Shown one piece after another: positions 43,736 through 53,914 of a DNA stretch of 64,000 bases (position 1 is the first letter of the stretch; each line of letters starts with the position of its first letter). The notes under the pieces are model-generated. The model saw only the letters and a list, made by a program, of their open reading frames with translations. It did not search any database and was not told the origin of the DNA. This stretch comes from Pedobacter sp. MC2016-24 (GTDB taxonomy: Bacteria > Bacteroidota > Bacteroidia > Sphingobacteriales > Sphingobacteriaceae), in assembly GCF_015223055.1 (NCBI RefSeq), contig NZ_JADFBX010000001.1, positions 558,001-622,000 on the forward strand, in the 5' to 3' direction. The position numbers were made by a program, and so were the translations under genes.

Positions 43736-46516
43736 ATGCTGAAGACTTTTTCCATCTTTATATTTTGCTACTTTCATTTGTTTGCTGTCTCGGCCCAAAA
43801 GTCTCATATTAAAGGTGTGGTTAAAGATAGTCTGGACAAAAACGGTTTAGCGCATAGTGCAGTTTCTATCATCAGGGCTTCAGATTCTATCCTGGTTAAA
43901 TCTACAAGAACCGACTCTATAGGGTATTTTGAATTTAACGGCATTCCAAAAGGTGATTATAAAATATTAGCTACTTATCCAAAAATGGCCGATTACCTGA
44001 GGAACCTCAGGTTAACTGACACCAGTAACATAAATCTGGGTATAATCAGAATGGAGCTTAAATCTAAACTCTTAAACGAAGTTGTGATCCAGGCCACAAA
44101 AAATGCGATACGTATGAAAGGAGATACTTTGGTTTTCCAGGCAGATAGTTTTGCGGTACGTAGCAATGCCAACCTGCAGGAGTTGCTGAAACGTTTACCC
44201 GGTATTGAAGTGGATAAAAATGGCAGGATCAAAGCCCAGGGTAAGGAAGTTAAAACAGTTTTAGTAGATGGCGACGAGTTTTTCGGCGATGATCCGCTAC
44301 TGGCAACAAAATACCTTAAAGCAAATGCAGTTGACGAAGTTCAGGTGTACGATAAAAAAAGTAAAAATGCGGAGCTTACAGGTATAGAAGATGGTATTAA
44401 AAATAAAACTATTAACATCAAACTGAAAGAAAATGCTAAAAATGGATATTTGTCTACTATAGATCTGAATTCCAATGGATCCGACCTTGGAGATTATGGC
44501 GGTATGTTTGGTGTTTTTAAAAGCAAATTGAAAACCGCGATTTACGGCACCTACTCGACTTTAAATAGCGAATCTAAAATCAACAATTCGATGCGCAAAT
44601 TGAAAGGAGAAGATTACGATCTCATAGAAGTTGGTGACGACGGGGCTTCAGTTATGTATGTTTCTGGAGGGGACGACGACGATGACGCTCCTTTTTCCAG
44701 TTCTGGTTTGCCGAGAAATGCGAGTCTGGGCGCTCACTTTTCCGATAAGTTTGACGACAATAAAATGGGGCTTAAAGTAAACTTAAAAGGTTTTAATAAT
44801 AGAAATGTAAATCATACCACTGCTGACGCCCAGGAACTACTGCCTAGTGGCAAACAGTTTTTAAGTTCAGGAAGTACAGACAGTAAATCTGATGTAAGCA
44901 GGGAATCAATTAAAGGTTCTTATACCTATAACATTGATCCCATGTCTACACTCAGGGTTTCATTTGGCGCAAGCCAGGGAAAAACAAACGACATTTCTGG
45001 CAGTACCAACAAAACCCGTAGTGACAATGGCCTTCAAATCAGTGACAATAAACAACGAAATCAAGGCAAAGGTAGTACCGAGACTTTCAATGGAAACATC
45101 AACTGGTCTAAAAAATTCACAAAAAAAGGCCGTACGCTTTCCATCGATTTACAACCGGAAAACCAACACGTTCAAAACACAGAAAACAGCGTTAACATTA
45201 CCAATTATTACGACATCAATGGTGTATTCGAACGCCGGGATTCTATTGATCTTAAAAAGGAAAATACAGGAACCCAGCAGTCACTCGGCACACGCATCAA
45301 TTATACAGACCGTTTATCTGACCAATGGAGAATTGAAATGGGGTATAGCTTTAAAACCATCTCTTCCAGCAGCAACCGTATCGTTTTAGACAATTTAAGC
45401 CATCCGAAGCAGAAAATTGATTCATTGAGTAATGATTTTAGGTTTATTAATTTTTCAAATATTGGCAAACTGATTGTGCAATATAATTACGATAATTTCT
45501 CGATATCGACCGGATTGGAAGCTACCCAGACAGCTTTTGAATTGAATGATCTAGATAAAACGACCGATTTCAGGAGGGACTATCTTAACCTATCGCCAAG
45601 AACCAATTTGCAATACAAAATCAGTCCTTCTACCAGTTTATATTTTACGTATAATGGCTATATGCAACAGCCAAACATAGAGCAATTACAGCCGGTGAGG
45701 CAAATCAATACTCCACTGTATCAAGTCATTGGAAATTCAGCACTCAGGCCTTCATTTACCAATAGTTTCAACATTTCCTACAACAGTTTCAGATTTGCAT
45801 CAGATCAATACGTATCACTGGATTTCAACTATGGTTTCACAAACAATGCGATCGTTGGAACAGAGCTTGTAGATGAATTCAACAAACGTATCTCCAGTTT
45901 TATCAATGCCAGTGGCAACAATTCCATTAGTGGGAATTTCAGCTACTCTAAAGGTTTTTCAAAATGGAATATACGTTTTGGCTTTGACATGGGGTTCAAC
46001 AAAACCAATAGTGTAGCAATCATCAACTTCACTGAAAACAAATCATCAAGTACCCAATACAATTTCAGGGGTTCTTTTAATTATTACACCTCGAATCTGG
46101 AATTTAGCTATGTGCCGTCGGCTAATTTGATGACAGGAAAGTCGTCTATTGGAGAATTGAATGATGGGAAAAGCATCAGCCACAACCATGAAATTGGAGG
46201 GACCATCCAACTGCCTTATCACATGGAGTTTAACACCACGTTTTCATTGAGTTTTCAACCCGCAAATTCATCTTTTGGGCAGGATGTAAACACAGCTATC
46301 TGGAACAGTTACTTATCCACAAAGCTGCTAAAAAGCCAGTCATTAGAGATCAGACTTTCAGTTAATGATATTTTAAATCAAAGAATTGGGTATAATCGTT
46401 TTGTTGGGGGAAATATTAAAAGTGAAAATACATTCAGCTCTATTCCAAGGTACGTACTCTTGGGTATAAACTGGAATTTAAGTGGTAATTTTATGAATAA
46501 AAACAACAGTAAATAA
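43736..46516 (+). CDS. TonB-dependent receptor-like outer-membrane barrel protein, GLPGLI partner
   Basis: A 926-residue outer-membrane protein with a signal peptide (about 1-20, ending VSAQ). Domains: carboxypeptidase-regulatory-like fold (about 22-110), a plug-like domain (about 120-245, LQELLKRLPGIEVDKNGRI and VLVDGDEFFGDDP), then an outer-membrane beta-barrel of about 680 residues ending with LLGINWNLSGN. Residues 313-317 are five consecutive Asp (GGDDDDDAP), which could bind calcium at an extracellular loop. The GLPGLI gene starts directly after its stop (TAA then ATG), the usual pair. Substrate unknown. Confidence 0.9.
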   Translation: MLKTFSIFIFCYFHLFAVSAQKSHIKGVVKDSLDKNGLAHSAVSIIRASDSILVKSTRTDSIGYFEFNGIPKGDYKILATYPKMADYLRNLRLTDTSNINLGIIRMELKSKLLNEVVIQATKNAIRMKGDTLVFQADSFAVRSNANLQELLKRLPGIEVDKNGRIKAQGKEVKTVLVDGDEFFGDDPLLATKYLKANAVDEVQVYDKKSKNAELTGIEDGIKNKTINIKLKENAKNGYLSTIDLNSNGSDLGDYGGMFGVFKSKLKTAIYGTYSTLNSESKINNSMRKLKGEDYDLIEVGDDGASVMYVSGGDDDDDAPFSSSGLPRNASLGAHFSDKFDDNKMGLKVNLKGFNNRNVNHTTADAQELLPSGKQFLSSGSTDSKSDVSRESIKGSYTYNIDPMSTLRVSFGASQGKTNDISGSTNKTRSDNGLQISDNKQRNQGKGSTETFNGNINWSKKFTKKGRTLSIDLQPENQHVQNTENSVNITNYYDINGVFERRDSIDLKKENTGTQQSLGTRINYTDRLSDQWRIEMGYSFKTISSSSNRIVLDNLSHPKQKIDSLSNDFRFINFSNIGKLIVQYNYDNFSISTGLEATQTAFELNDLDKTTDFRRDYLNLSPRTNLQYKISPSTSLYFTYNGYMQQPNIEQLQPVRQINTPLYQVIGNSALRPSFTNSFNISYNSFRFASDQYVSLDFNYGFTNNAIVGTELVDEFNKRISSFINASGNNSISGNFSYSKGFSKWNIRFGFDMGFNKTNSVAIINFTENKSSSTQYNFRGSFNYYTSNLEFSYVPSANLMTGKSSIGELNDGKSISHNHEIGGTIQLPYHMEFNTTFSLSFQPANSSFGQDVNTAIWNSYLSTKLLKSQSLEIRLSVNDILNQRIGYNRFVGGNIKSENTFSSIPRYVLLGINWNLSGNFMNKNNSK

Positions 46517-47242
46517 ATGATTAGATGCTGCACCATTTTCTTTTTGCTATTGGTTTTTGATGAACTTCAGGCGCAACAGACTTTTGTATCTAATGGAAAA
46601 ATCACATTTGAAAAAAAAATAAATATCCAGCGGAGTATGGCCGAATTGGATATCCCGGATGATGCAAAAGCAAAGATAGAAAAATACAACATCAGTAACT
46701 GGGAATTACTTTTCAACGCAACAACGGCCTTATACAGGAGTAAAAAAACAGGTGAAGATCAATCAAAAGGCCAGTTTTACACTGATTTTGAACATAGGAA
46801 ACGTGTGATCAAAAGAAACGTTTTCGATGAAACCTATCTCCTCTCGGATACAATTGTACATACAGACTGGAAAATTACGCACGACATCCGGACGATTGCC
46901 GGTTATGATTGCCGTAAAGCCATAACCCGAATAAATGACACCGTCTATGTCATCGCTTTCTATACCGATGAGATTTTATTACGTGGCGGTCCAGAAGGTT
47001 TTAATGGCTTACCGGGTATGATTTTGGGCCTGGCCATTCCCCGCTATAACACTACCTGGTTTGCAACCGGAGTTGAAGGATTTCTCAATTTAAACACAGA
47101 GATTATCGCGCCAAGCAAAGGAATAAAATTGCAAACGGAGAAAGAAAAGGCAAAGTTGATCGGAGTCGTGACTCGTTTTTTTCCAGATAAAAAAGGAAAA
47201 GAAGCAGAAGCCAAACGCTATTTGTATGGCCTAACGCTGTAA
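46517..47242 (+). CDS. GLPGLI family secreted protein
   Basis: A 241-residue exported protein with a signal peptide (about 1-19, ending LQAQ). The family motif appears as GPEGFNGLPGMILGLAIP (about residues 157-174), preceded by AGYDCRKAI and AFYTDEI, the classic GLPGLI layout. These proteins are coded next to TonB-dependent receptors, and here the gene abuts the receptor stop without spacer. The function is unknown; a periplasmic helper of the receptor is likely. The final part is Lys/Glu-rich. Confidence 0.92.
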   Translation: MIRCCTIFFLLLVFDELQAQQTFVSNGKITFEKKINIQRSMAELDIPDDAKAKIEKYNISNWELLFNATTALYRSKKTGEDQSKGQFYTDFEHRKRVIKRNVFDETYLLSDTIVHTDWKITHDIRTIAGYDCRKAITRINDTVYVIAFYTDEILLRGGPEGFNGLPGMILGLAIPRYNTTWFATGVEGFLNLNTEIIAPSKGIKLQTEKEKAKLIGVVTRFFPDKKGKEAEAKRYLYGLTL

Positions 47243-47328
47243 CATTTTAGCATTGAAAGGCTTACAGCATGATTACCAAAATCATTAATATTTATAAAAA
47301 AGATCCAACCCCTTCCATTTTATTTGCT

Positions 47329-47336
47329 AACTTTGT
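47329..47336 (+). promoter_or_regulatory. -7 box of pyrG
   Basis: TAACTTTG is an exact TAnnTTTG element, ending 63 bases before the pyrG ATG at 47400. No clear -33 TTG is seen. Confidence 0.6.
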
Positions 47337-47399
47337 ATCCCGTACAAAAACAATAAGACAGTAGTATAAATACTGCTTTATTATCAGAAAATCACAAAC

Positions 47400-49016
47400 A
47401 TGACTAAGTATATTTTTGTTACGGGCGGTGTTACTTCCTCATTAGGTAAGGGCATCATCTCCGCTTCATTAGCCAAATTATTACAAGCAAGAGGCTACAG
47501 TGTTACCATCCAAAAATTTGACCCGTATATCAATATTGATCCGGGAACTTTAAATCCCTATGAACATGGTGAATGCTATGTTACTGAAGATGGCGCAGAA
47601 ACAGATCTGGATCTTGGTCACTATGAGCGTTTCTTAAACGTCCCTACCTCCCAGGCTAACAACGTAACTACAGGCCGCATCTATCAAAATGTAATCAATA
47701 AGGAAAGACAAGGCGAATACCTTGGTAAAACTGTACAGGTAGTTCCGCACATTACAGATGAGATCAAAAGAAACATGCGTTTACTGGGTGAGACCGGTAA
47801 GTACGACATTGTAATCACAGAACTTGGCGGAACTGTCGGCGACATCGAATCTTTACCTTTTATTGAAGCTGTACGTCAGTTTAAATGGGAAGAAGGTGCA
47901 CACAATGCAATTGTCATCCACTTAACTTTAATTCCATACCTTGCTGCTGCCGGTGAGTTGAAAACCAAACCTACTCAGCACTCTGTTAAAGCTTTATTGG
48001 AGTATGGCATTCAGCCGGATATTTTGGTTTGCCGTTCAGAACGTTCCATATCATTAGATATCCGTAAAAAAATAGCCTTGTTCTGCAATGTCAATGTCAA
48101 TGCGGTTATTGAATCTTTAGATGCCTCTACCATATATGATGTTCCTTTGCTGATGATGAAAGAACAATTGGACAAAACAGTATTGAGCAAATTAAAATTG
48201 CCTCAACGCAACGAGCCTGATATGGAAAAATGGAAAGAATTCCTGGGCCGTTTAAAAAATCCGACATCCGAAGTAAAAATTGGTTTAGTTGGAAAATATG
48301 TTGAACTACCGGATGCCTATAAATCAATCATTGAATCTTTTGTGCATGCAGGTTCAAGAAACGAATGTAAAGTGAAAGTAGAGTACATCCATTCAGAAGG
48401 AATTTATCCTGATAATGCCAAAGAGAAACTGAGCCATTTAGACGGCGTTCTGGTTGCTCCTGGCTTTGGAAGCCGTGGTATTGAAGGTAAAATTGACACC
48501 ATTAAGTATGTCAGAGAAAACAATGTTCCATTCTTTGGGATTTGTTTGGGTATGCAATGTGCGGTTATTGAATTTGGAAGAAATGTACTTGGCTTAAAAG
48601 ATGCCAACACAACCGAAATTAATGAAGAAGCTGAGTATCCAGTAATTAATATGATGGAAGATCAAAAAAACGTAACTGCTAAAGGTGGTACGATGCGTTT
48701 GGGGTCTTATCCATGTGATTTGAAAAAAGGAACTAAGGCATTTGCAGCATATGGTAAAGCACATATCTCCGAACGTCACAGACATCGTTACGAATTTAAC
48801 AATGCCTACTTAGCCCAGTATGAAGAAGCTGGAATGGTTGCTTCAGGCATGAATCCAGATAGCCATCTGGTAGAGATTGTAGAACTAAAAAATCATCCGT
48901 TTTTTGTTGGTGGACAATTTCACCCGGAATTAAAATCAACAGTTGCTAATCCTCACCCACTTTTTGTTAAATTTGTCGCCGCTGCGATGGAGTTTGCGAA
49001 GAAAAAAACAAAATAA
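47400..49016 (+). CDS. pyrG: CTP synthase
   Basis: A 538-residue enzyme that makes CTP from UTP, ATP and glutamine. The amidoligase domain opens with [18 protein letters not shown] (P-loop SSLGKG) and includes [13 protein letters not shown]; the class-I glutamine amidotransferase domain has the nucleophile Cys in FFGICLGMQ and the His-Glu pair in GQFHPE. Length is typical. The gene is followed after 20 bp by yidC. It has a clear -7 box upstream. Confidence 0.98.
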   Translation: MTKYIFVTGGVTSSLGKGIISASLAKLLQARGYSVTIQKFDPYINIDPGTLNPYEHGECYVTEDGAETDLDLGHYERFLNVPTSQANNVTTGRIYQNVINKERQGEYLGKTVQVVPHITDEIKRNMRLLGETGKYDIVITELGGTVGDIESLPFIEAVRQFKWEEGAHNAIVIHLTLIPYLAAAGELKTKPTQHSVKALLEYGIQPDILVCRSERSISLDIRKKIALFCNVNVNAVIESLDASTIYDVPLLMMKEQLDKTVLSKLKLPQRNEPDMEKWKEFLGRLKNPTSEVKIGLVGKYVELPDAYKSIIESFVHAGSRNECKVKVEYIHSEGIYPDNAKEKLSHLDGVLVAPGFGSRGIEGKIDTIKYVRENNVPFFGICLGMQCAVIEFGRNVLGLKDANTTEINEEAEYPVINMMEDQKNVTAKGGTMRLGSYPCDLKKGTKAFAAYGKAHISERHRHRYEFNNAYLAQYEEAGMVASGMNPDSHLVEIVELKNHPFFVGGQFHPELKSTVANPHPLFVKFVAAAMEFAKKKTK

Positions 49017-49036
49017 TACGAGTTTAATTAACAGTA

Positions 49037-50848
49037 ATGGATAGAAATACGTTTACAGGCTTGTTCCTGATCATGGTCGTAATAGGCGCCTGGGTATTTT
49101 TCATGAAGCCAAATGAGGCAGAATTGAAGAAAGAGCGGGAAGTTCAAAGAATTGACTCTTTAAAAAGAGCGGGTGTAGCAGCTCCCCTGGACACGACTAA
49201 AACTACTGCCCTGGCTTCGGCAGTGGTTGCAGATTCTGCAGCACTTAAAGGCCCATTTGGCGCCAACATCACTGGAACAGTGGAAACTACGGTTCTGGAA
49301 AATGAAAAATTAAAATTAACATTAACCAATAAAGGTGGTAAAATCCTTTCGGTTCAGGTTAAAGGTGAGCAAACCTATAAAGGTGAGCCTATTGTCTTGT
49401 TTGATGGCGACCAAAACAAATTTGGATTGGATTTAAACATCGGCGGCAAAATGGTAAGTACCAATGATCTTTATTTTACAGCGACTAAAAGCGCTGGTAG
49501 CATCCGGATGCGTGCAAGCTACTCGGCAAATCAATTCATCGAATATGTATATGATTTAAAACCGAACACAAGTCAGGTAGGCTTTGGCATCAATTTAAAC
49601 GGCTTAAACCAAGTGGTTCAGGGTAGGAATATCAATTTAATCTGGGAAACTACCTTATTGGAGCAGGAAAAATCAGCTAAAAAAGAACAGGAGCATGCTG
49701 CTCCTTATTACAAATATGCGGGTAAAAATCCAGATCACTTAAGTGTTGCGAAAGATGGAAAAGAAGATCTTAAAGAAGGAAAAGTAGAATGGATTTCATT
49801 TAAGCAACAGTTTTTCTCCGCAGCACTGATCGCAGATCAAGGTTTTGAAAGAGGAGAACTGGAAGTTAAAGTAAGTACAACGCCAGGTCAGATTAAATGG
49901 TATGGCGCCAATATGGTATTGCCTTTTAACCAATTGGCGGCACAAAGTTATGGCATGACCTTCTATTTTGGGACCAATAAATTTTCTACGCTTCAGGCTC
50001 AAGGACATGAACTGGAGAAACAAGTAGACATGGGCTATTGGCCATTAAAATACATCAACAGATTTGTGGTATTACCTGTGTTTAAATTCCTGGAAAGCTT
50101 TGGCTGGAATTATGGTCTGATCATTCTTTTATTGACAATTATGCTGAAAGTGGCCATGTCGCCATTAACTTATAAATCTTACCTGTCAATGGCCAAAATG
50201 AGAATTTTGAAACCTGAGATGGACGAGATCAAGGCAAAAGTTGGTGAAGATAACCCTACCCTTTTGCAACAGGAATACTTAAAGCTTTACAAACAAGTTG
50301 GTGTAAATCCACTGGGTGGTTGTTTACCTATGCTACTCCAGTTACCATTTGTTATGGCTTTCTTCTTTTTCTTCCCGAATTTATTTGAGTTGAGGGGAGA
50401 ATCTTTCTTATGGATGAAGGATTTGTCTACATACGATGATTTCATCAAGTTTGGATTTACCATACCTTTCATTGGAGATCACTTGAGTTTGATGTGTGTA
50501 TTGATGACCATCTCTACCTTGATCTATACTTATTTTAACAACCAAATCTCCGGTGCTACAGGTCAGATGAAATATATTGGTTACATCATGCCTATCATTT
50601 TCTTAGGCGTGTTGAATAGTTATCCTTCTGGTTTGAACTATTATTATTTCCTGGCCAATATGCTAACCTTTGCACAACAATTCTTGATCAAATCGATGGT
50701 GGATGATGAAAAAATCCACAGAACGTTGCAGGAAAATAAAGCAAAACCGGCTGAGCAAAAAAAGAAATCAAGATTTAGTGCAAAGTTAGATGACTACATG
50801 CGTCAACAACAACAAGCACAAATACAACAAAAGAAAAACAAAGACTAA
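49037..50848 (+). CDS. yidC: Membrane protein insertase YidC
   Basis: A 603-residue Gram-negative-type YidC: an N-terminal helix (about 5-23), a periplasmic beta-super-sandwich domain (about 80-340), and the conserved five-helix core, including MSPLTYKSYLSMAKM with the P-x-x-Y/K region and the cytoplasmic loop, QQEYLKLYKQVGVNPLGGCLPMLLQLP, here given in parts as QQEYLKLYKQVGVNP and GGCLPMLLQLP. The C-terminus is basic (KKKSRFSAKLDDYMRQQQQ), for ribosome contact. It inserts membrane proteins alone or with SecYEG. A strong terminator follows. Confidence 0.97.
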   Translation: MDRNTFTGLFLIMVVIGAWVFFMKPNEAELKKEREVQRIDSLKRAGVAAPLDTTKTTALASAVVADSAALKGPFGANITGTVETTVLENEKLKLTLTNKGGKILSVQVKGEQTYKGEPIVLFDGDQNKFGLDLNIGGKMVSTNDLYFTATKSAGSIRMRASYSANQFIEYVYDLKPNTSQVGFGINLNGLNQVVQGRNINLIWETTLLEQEKSAKKEQEHAAPYYKYAGKNPDHLSVAKDGKEDLKEGKVEWISFKQQFFSAALIADQGFERGELEVKVSTTPGQIKWYGANMVLPFNQLAAQSYGMTFYFGTNKFSTLQAQGHELEKQVDMGYWPLKYINRFVVLPVFKFLESFGWNYGLIILLLTIMLKVAMSPLTYKSYLSMAKMRILKPEMDEIKAKVGEDNPTLLQQEYLKLYKQVGVNPLGGCLPMLLQLPFVMAFFFFFPNLFELRGESFLWMKDLSTYDDFIKFGFTIPFIGDHLSLMCVLMTISTLIYTYFNNQISGATGQMKYIGYIMPIIFLGVLNSYPSGLNYYYFLANMLTFAQQFLIKSMVDDEKIHRTLQENKAKPAEQKKKSRFSAKLDDYMRQQQQAQIQQKKNKD

Positions 50849-50900
50849 ACATTCAGTCTGTATAGATAAATTGATTCGTCATTCAGAATGATGAAAAAAG

Positions 50901-50942
50901 AAAGGCAGGGAATATCATAACATGATAGCCCTGCTTTTTTAT
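50901..50942 (+). terminator. Terminator of pyrG-yidC
   Basis: Stem 50901-50910 (AAAGGCAGGG) with 50929-50938, continued by an inner stem TATCAT/ATGATA (50913-50918 with 50922-50927) around AAC; a T6 run overlaps the end. It sits 52 bp after the yidC stop. Confidence 0.9.
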
Positions 50943-51073
50943 TTATATTCAATTACCAATATAACTGTGTAGGCACACAACTTTGTAAAATTTGACATAC
51001 AATGCGGATATGTATTTAAAATTTGCAATTTTTAAACTTTAAGAAATTTTACCCGGATAAACCAAGCTTAACC

Positions 51074-53914
51074 ATGTTGAAATATACCTCGATAGCATTG
51101 CTGTTGTTAACCAGTGCCAGCTTTGCTCAAAAAAAACCTTTAAACCATACTGTATACGACTCCTGGGAATCTGTCGGACTCAAACAACTGTCTAATCAAG
51201 GTCAGTGGGCGGCCTATAGTGTAGTCAAACAAGAAGGTGATCCGATATTATATTTCAATAATCTGGTCAGCAACTCGAAAACGCAGGTTGCCAGAGGCAG
51301 TAATTCTCAGTTTAGCGCAGATGGGAAATATGCTATTTTCCTGATAAAGCCATTATTTAAAGAGGTAAGGTCTGCAAAAATCAAGAAGAAAAAAGCAGAC
51401 GATATGCCTAAGGACTCCTTAGGTATATTGAATCTTAGCGCGATTAGCATAGCCAAAACTCCACGTGTTAAATCTTTCAAAATACCGGAAACCGGCCCCT
51501 CCCTAATGGCTTACCTTATAGATAAACATCTTGACACCGCAAAAAAAGCCAAGGTCAGTCCTGATCCGGAAAAGAAAGCAGATGACCTTGATCTGGCTGA
51601 TCCCGAGCCTACTGATGGCGCGAACAAACAGGAAGGAACCGATCTCGTCTTTAAAAATCTATCAACTGGTACAGAACGTAGCTTTAAATACGTAACAGAC
51701 TACGCCTTCAGCAAGAATGGTAAACAGCTCATTTTCAACAATACCGGATCTAAAAAAGATAAATCGGCAATCATGGGTGTATTTTTGTTAAATACGGAGA
51801 AAGGCACGGTAAAAACATTGGTTAAAGGAAAAGGTAATTTTAAGAATTTCACTTTCGATCAAAATAGTGAGTCTGTTGTATTTTTAGGAGAACGAAGCCC
51901 GGAAAAACAAGAGGTTAAGGAATTTAACATTTACTATAATTCACCAGCTTTAGACACCGCACAAATTCTGATAGATAAAGGAATTCGGGGTATGCCGGCA
52001 AATTGGTCCGTAAGTGGTGATGGAAATCTAATTTTTAGCAAAAATACCCGCAAGCTCTATTTCGGCATTGCCGCAATCAAAAAACCTAAAGATACGACAC
52101 TTGTTGATTTTGAAAATGCGAAGCTAGACATATGGGGATACAAAGACGATTACCTGCAACCCATGCAACTGAGAAATTTAGACAGGGATTTAAAGAAGTC
52201 TTATTTAACGGCGATTGATATTTACAACAGTGATGTGAAGATTGTTCCGCTCACAGATGAGCGGCTTCCAGATGCCATGCCAGTTACAGAAGGAGATGCC
52301 GATTTTGTTTTGGCATCTACAGATTATGGTAATAGGATACAATCACAATGGACTGCCTCTTCGATTCGCGATTATTACCTGGTAGATACTAAAACTGGTT
52401 CAAGAAAAAAAATCATTGAAGGCTTATCTGGTGCAGCCTATTCCTCTCCTGCCGGAAAATACATTTTATACTACGATAAGAAAACTTCAAACTGGTTCAC
52501 GTATAACATTTCTACGTCAAAAACCACTGCATTGAACAGCAGTTTGAAGGAGAAATTTGCAGATGAAGATAACGATGTACCTGATGACCCTTCGATGTAC
52601 GGACTTGCAGCATGGACTGCTGATGACAAATCCGTATTGATTTATGACCGCTATGATATCTGGGAGTTTGCTCCGGATGGAAATAGTTTACCTAAAAATC
52701 TGACGAATGGTTTTGGCAGGCAAAATAAAATCACTTTCCGTTATCAAAAATTAGATCCGGAAAGCAAATTTCTGAAAAAAGAAACGATTTGGTTAAGTGC
52801 TTTCAATAATCAAACTAAGGAAAATGGCTTTTATACCAAAAATATTGGTGACAATAAGAATCCGCAGCTGGTGATCATGGATAAAGCCAAATACTCGGCA
52901 TTGACCAAGGCAAAAGACGCGCATCGCTTTATTTTTGACCGTTGCGATTACAAAAACTCCCCTGATGTGTATGTAGCGGTAGATATGAAAAACCAGGTTA
53001 AATTAAGCAACACCAACCCGCAGCAAGCCGAATACAACTGGATGACAGCGGAACTCATTCATTGGACCACACCCAAAGGCTTTAATTCTGAGGGAATTAT
53101 ATATAAGCCTGAAGATTTTGATCCGAATAAAAAGTATCCGATGATTGTTTATTTTTATGAAAAGCTTGCTGATGGACTATACGGGTATGATGCACCGGTG
53201 CCGACGCCTTCCAGGTTAAATATTCCGTTTTTTGTAAGCAATGGGTACCTGGTGTTTACGCCAGATATCGCCTATGAAACAGGATATCCAGGTCGTTCTG
53301 CAGAAGAGTTTATCAATTCAGGTGTTGAATTTTTAAAGCAAAACCCTTGGGTTGATGGAAGTAAAATTGGCATTCAGGGACAAAGCTGGGGTGGTTATCA
53401 GGTGGCCCACTTAATTACCCGGACCAATATGTACGCCGCCGCCTGGGCTGGAGCCCCGGTAGTCAACATGACTTCTGCTTATGGCGGAATACGTTGGGAA
53501 AGCGGTATGAACAGGCAGTTTCAATATGAAAAAACCCAGAGCCGTATTGGCGCAACGCTTTGGGAAAAGCCTGAACTCTACATCGAAAACTCACCCTTAT
53601 TCAAACTACCTGCCGTTTCTACACCGGTGGTTATCATGTCAAATGATGCCGATGGTGCTGTACCATGGTATCAGGGCATAGAAATGTTTAGTGGATTGAA
53701 AAGATTGGGCAAACCAGCCTGGTTGTTAAATTACAATAACGAAGCACATAATTTAATGCAGCGTCAGAACAGAAAAGACATTCAAATACGGGAACAACAG
53801 TTTTTTGACTATTACTTAAAAGGGGCAAAAGCTCCGGCCTGGATGACCAAAGGTATTCCAGCCATAGAAAAAGGTAAAACATGGGGATTTGAACTGACAG
53901 ATGAAAAACCTTAA
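51074..53914 (+). CDS. S9 family prolyl-oligopeptidase-like peptidase
   Basis: A 946-residue exported serine peptidase. The ATG at 51074 gives a clean signal peptide (MLKYTSIALLLLTSASFAQ); 17 further codons upstream are open but improbable. The long N-terminal part (about 20-680) is a propeller with an inserted Lys/Asp-rich stretch near 170-190; the hydrolase domain follows with the nucleophile in QGQSWGGYQ, the acid in NDADGAVP and the His in NNEAHNLM. It lacks the DPP4 double-Glu motif, so it is probably an oligopeptidase or acylaminoacyl-type enzyme. Its stop overlaps the next start by 14 bases. Confidence 0.92.
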   Translation: MLKYTSIALLLLTSASFAQKKPLNHTVYDSWESVGLKQLSNQGQWAAYSVVKQEGDPILYFNNLVSNSKTQVARGSNSQFSADGKYAIFLIKPLFKEVRSAKIKKKKADDMPKDSLGILNLSAISIAKTPRVKSFKIPETGPSLMAYLIDKHLDTAKKAKVSPDPEKKADDLDLADPEPTDGANKQEGTDLVFKNLSTGTERSFKYVTDYAFSKNGKQLIFNNTGSKKDKSAIMGVFLLNTEKGTVKTLVKGKGNFKNFTFDQNSESVVFLGERSPEKQEVKEFNIYYNSPALDTAQILIDKGIRGMPANWSVSGDGNLIFSKNTRKLYFGIAAIKKPKDTTLVDFENAKLDIWGYKDDYLQPMQLRNLDRDLKKSYLTAIDIYNSDVKIVPLTDERLPDAMPVTEGDADFVLASTDYGNRIQSQWTASSIRDYYLVDTKTGSRKKIIEGLSGAAYSSPAGKYILYYDKKTSNWFTYNISTSKTTALNSSLKEKFADEDNDVPDDPSMYGLAAWTADDKSVLIYDRYDIWEFAPDGNSLPKNLTNGFGRQNKITFRYQKLDPESKFLKKETIWLSAFNNQTKENGFYTKNIGDNKNPQLVIMDKAKYSALTKAKDAHRFIFDRCDYKNSPDVYVAVDMKNQVKLSNTNPQQAEYNWMTAELIHWTTPKGFNSEGIIYKPEDFDPNKKYPMIVYFYEKLADGLYGYDAPVPTPSRLNIPFFVSNGYLVFTPDIAYETGYPGRSAEEFINSGVEFLKQNPWVDGSKIGIQGQSWGGYQVAHLITRTNMYAAAWAGAPVVNMTSAYGGIRWESGMNRQFQYEKTQSRIGATLWEKPELYIENSPLFKLPAVSTPVVIMSNDADGAVPWYQGIEMFSGLKRLGKPAWLLNYNNEAHNLMQRQNRKDIQIREQQFFDYYLKGAKAPAWMTKGIPAIEKGKTWGFELTDEKP

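Noticed and set aside
43561..43755. 64-codon minus-strand frame in the 308-bp gap
   Set aside because: It runs across a clear terminator hairpin and into the start of the receptor gene; no promoter or homology pattern seen.
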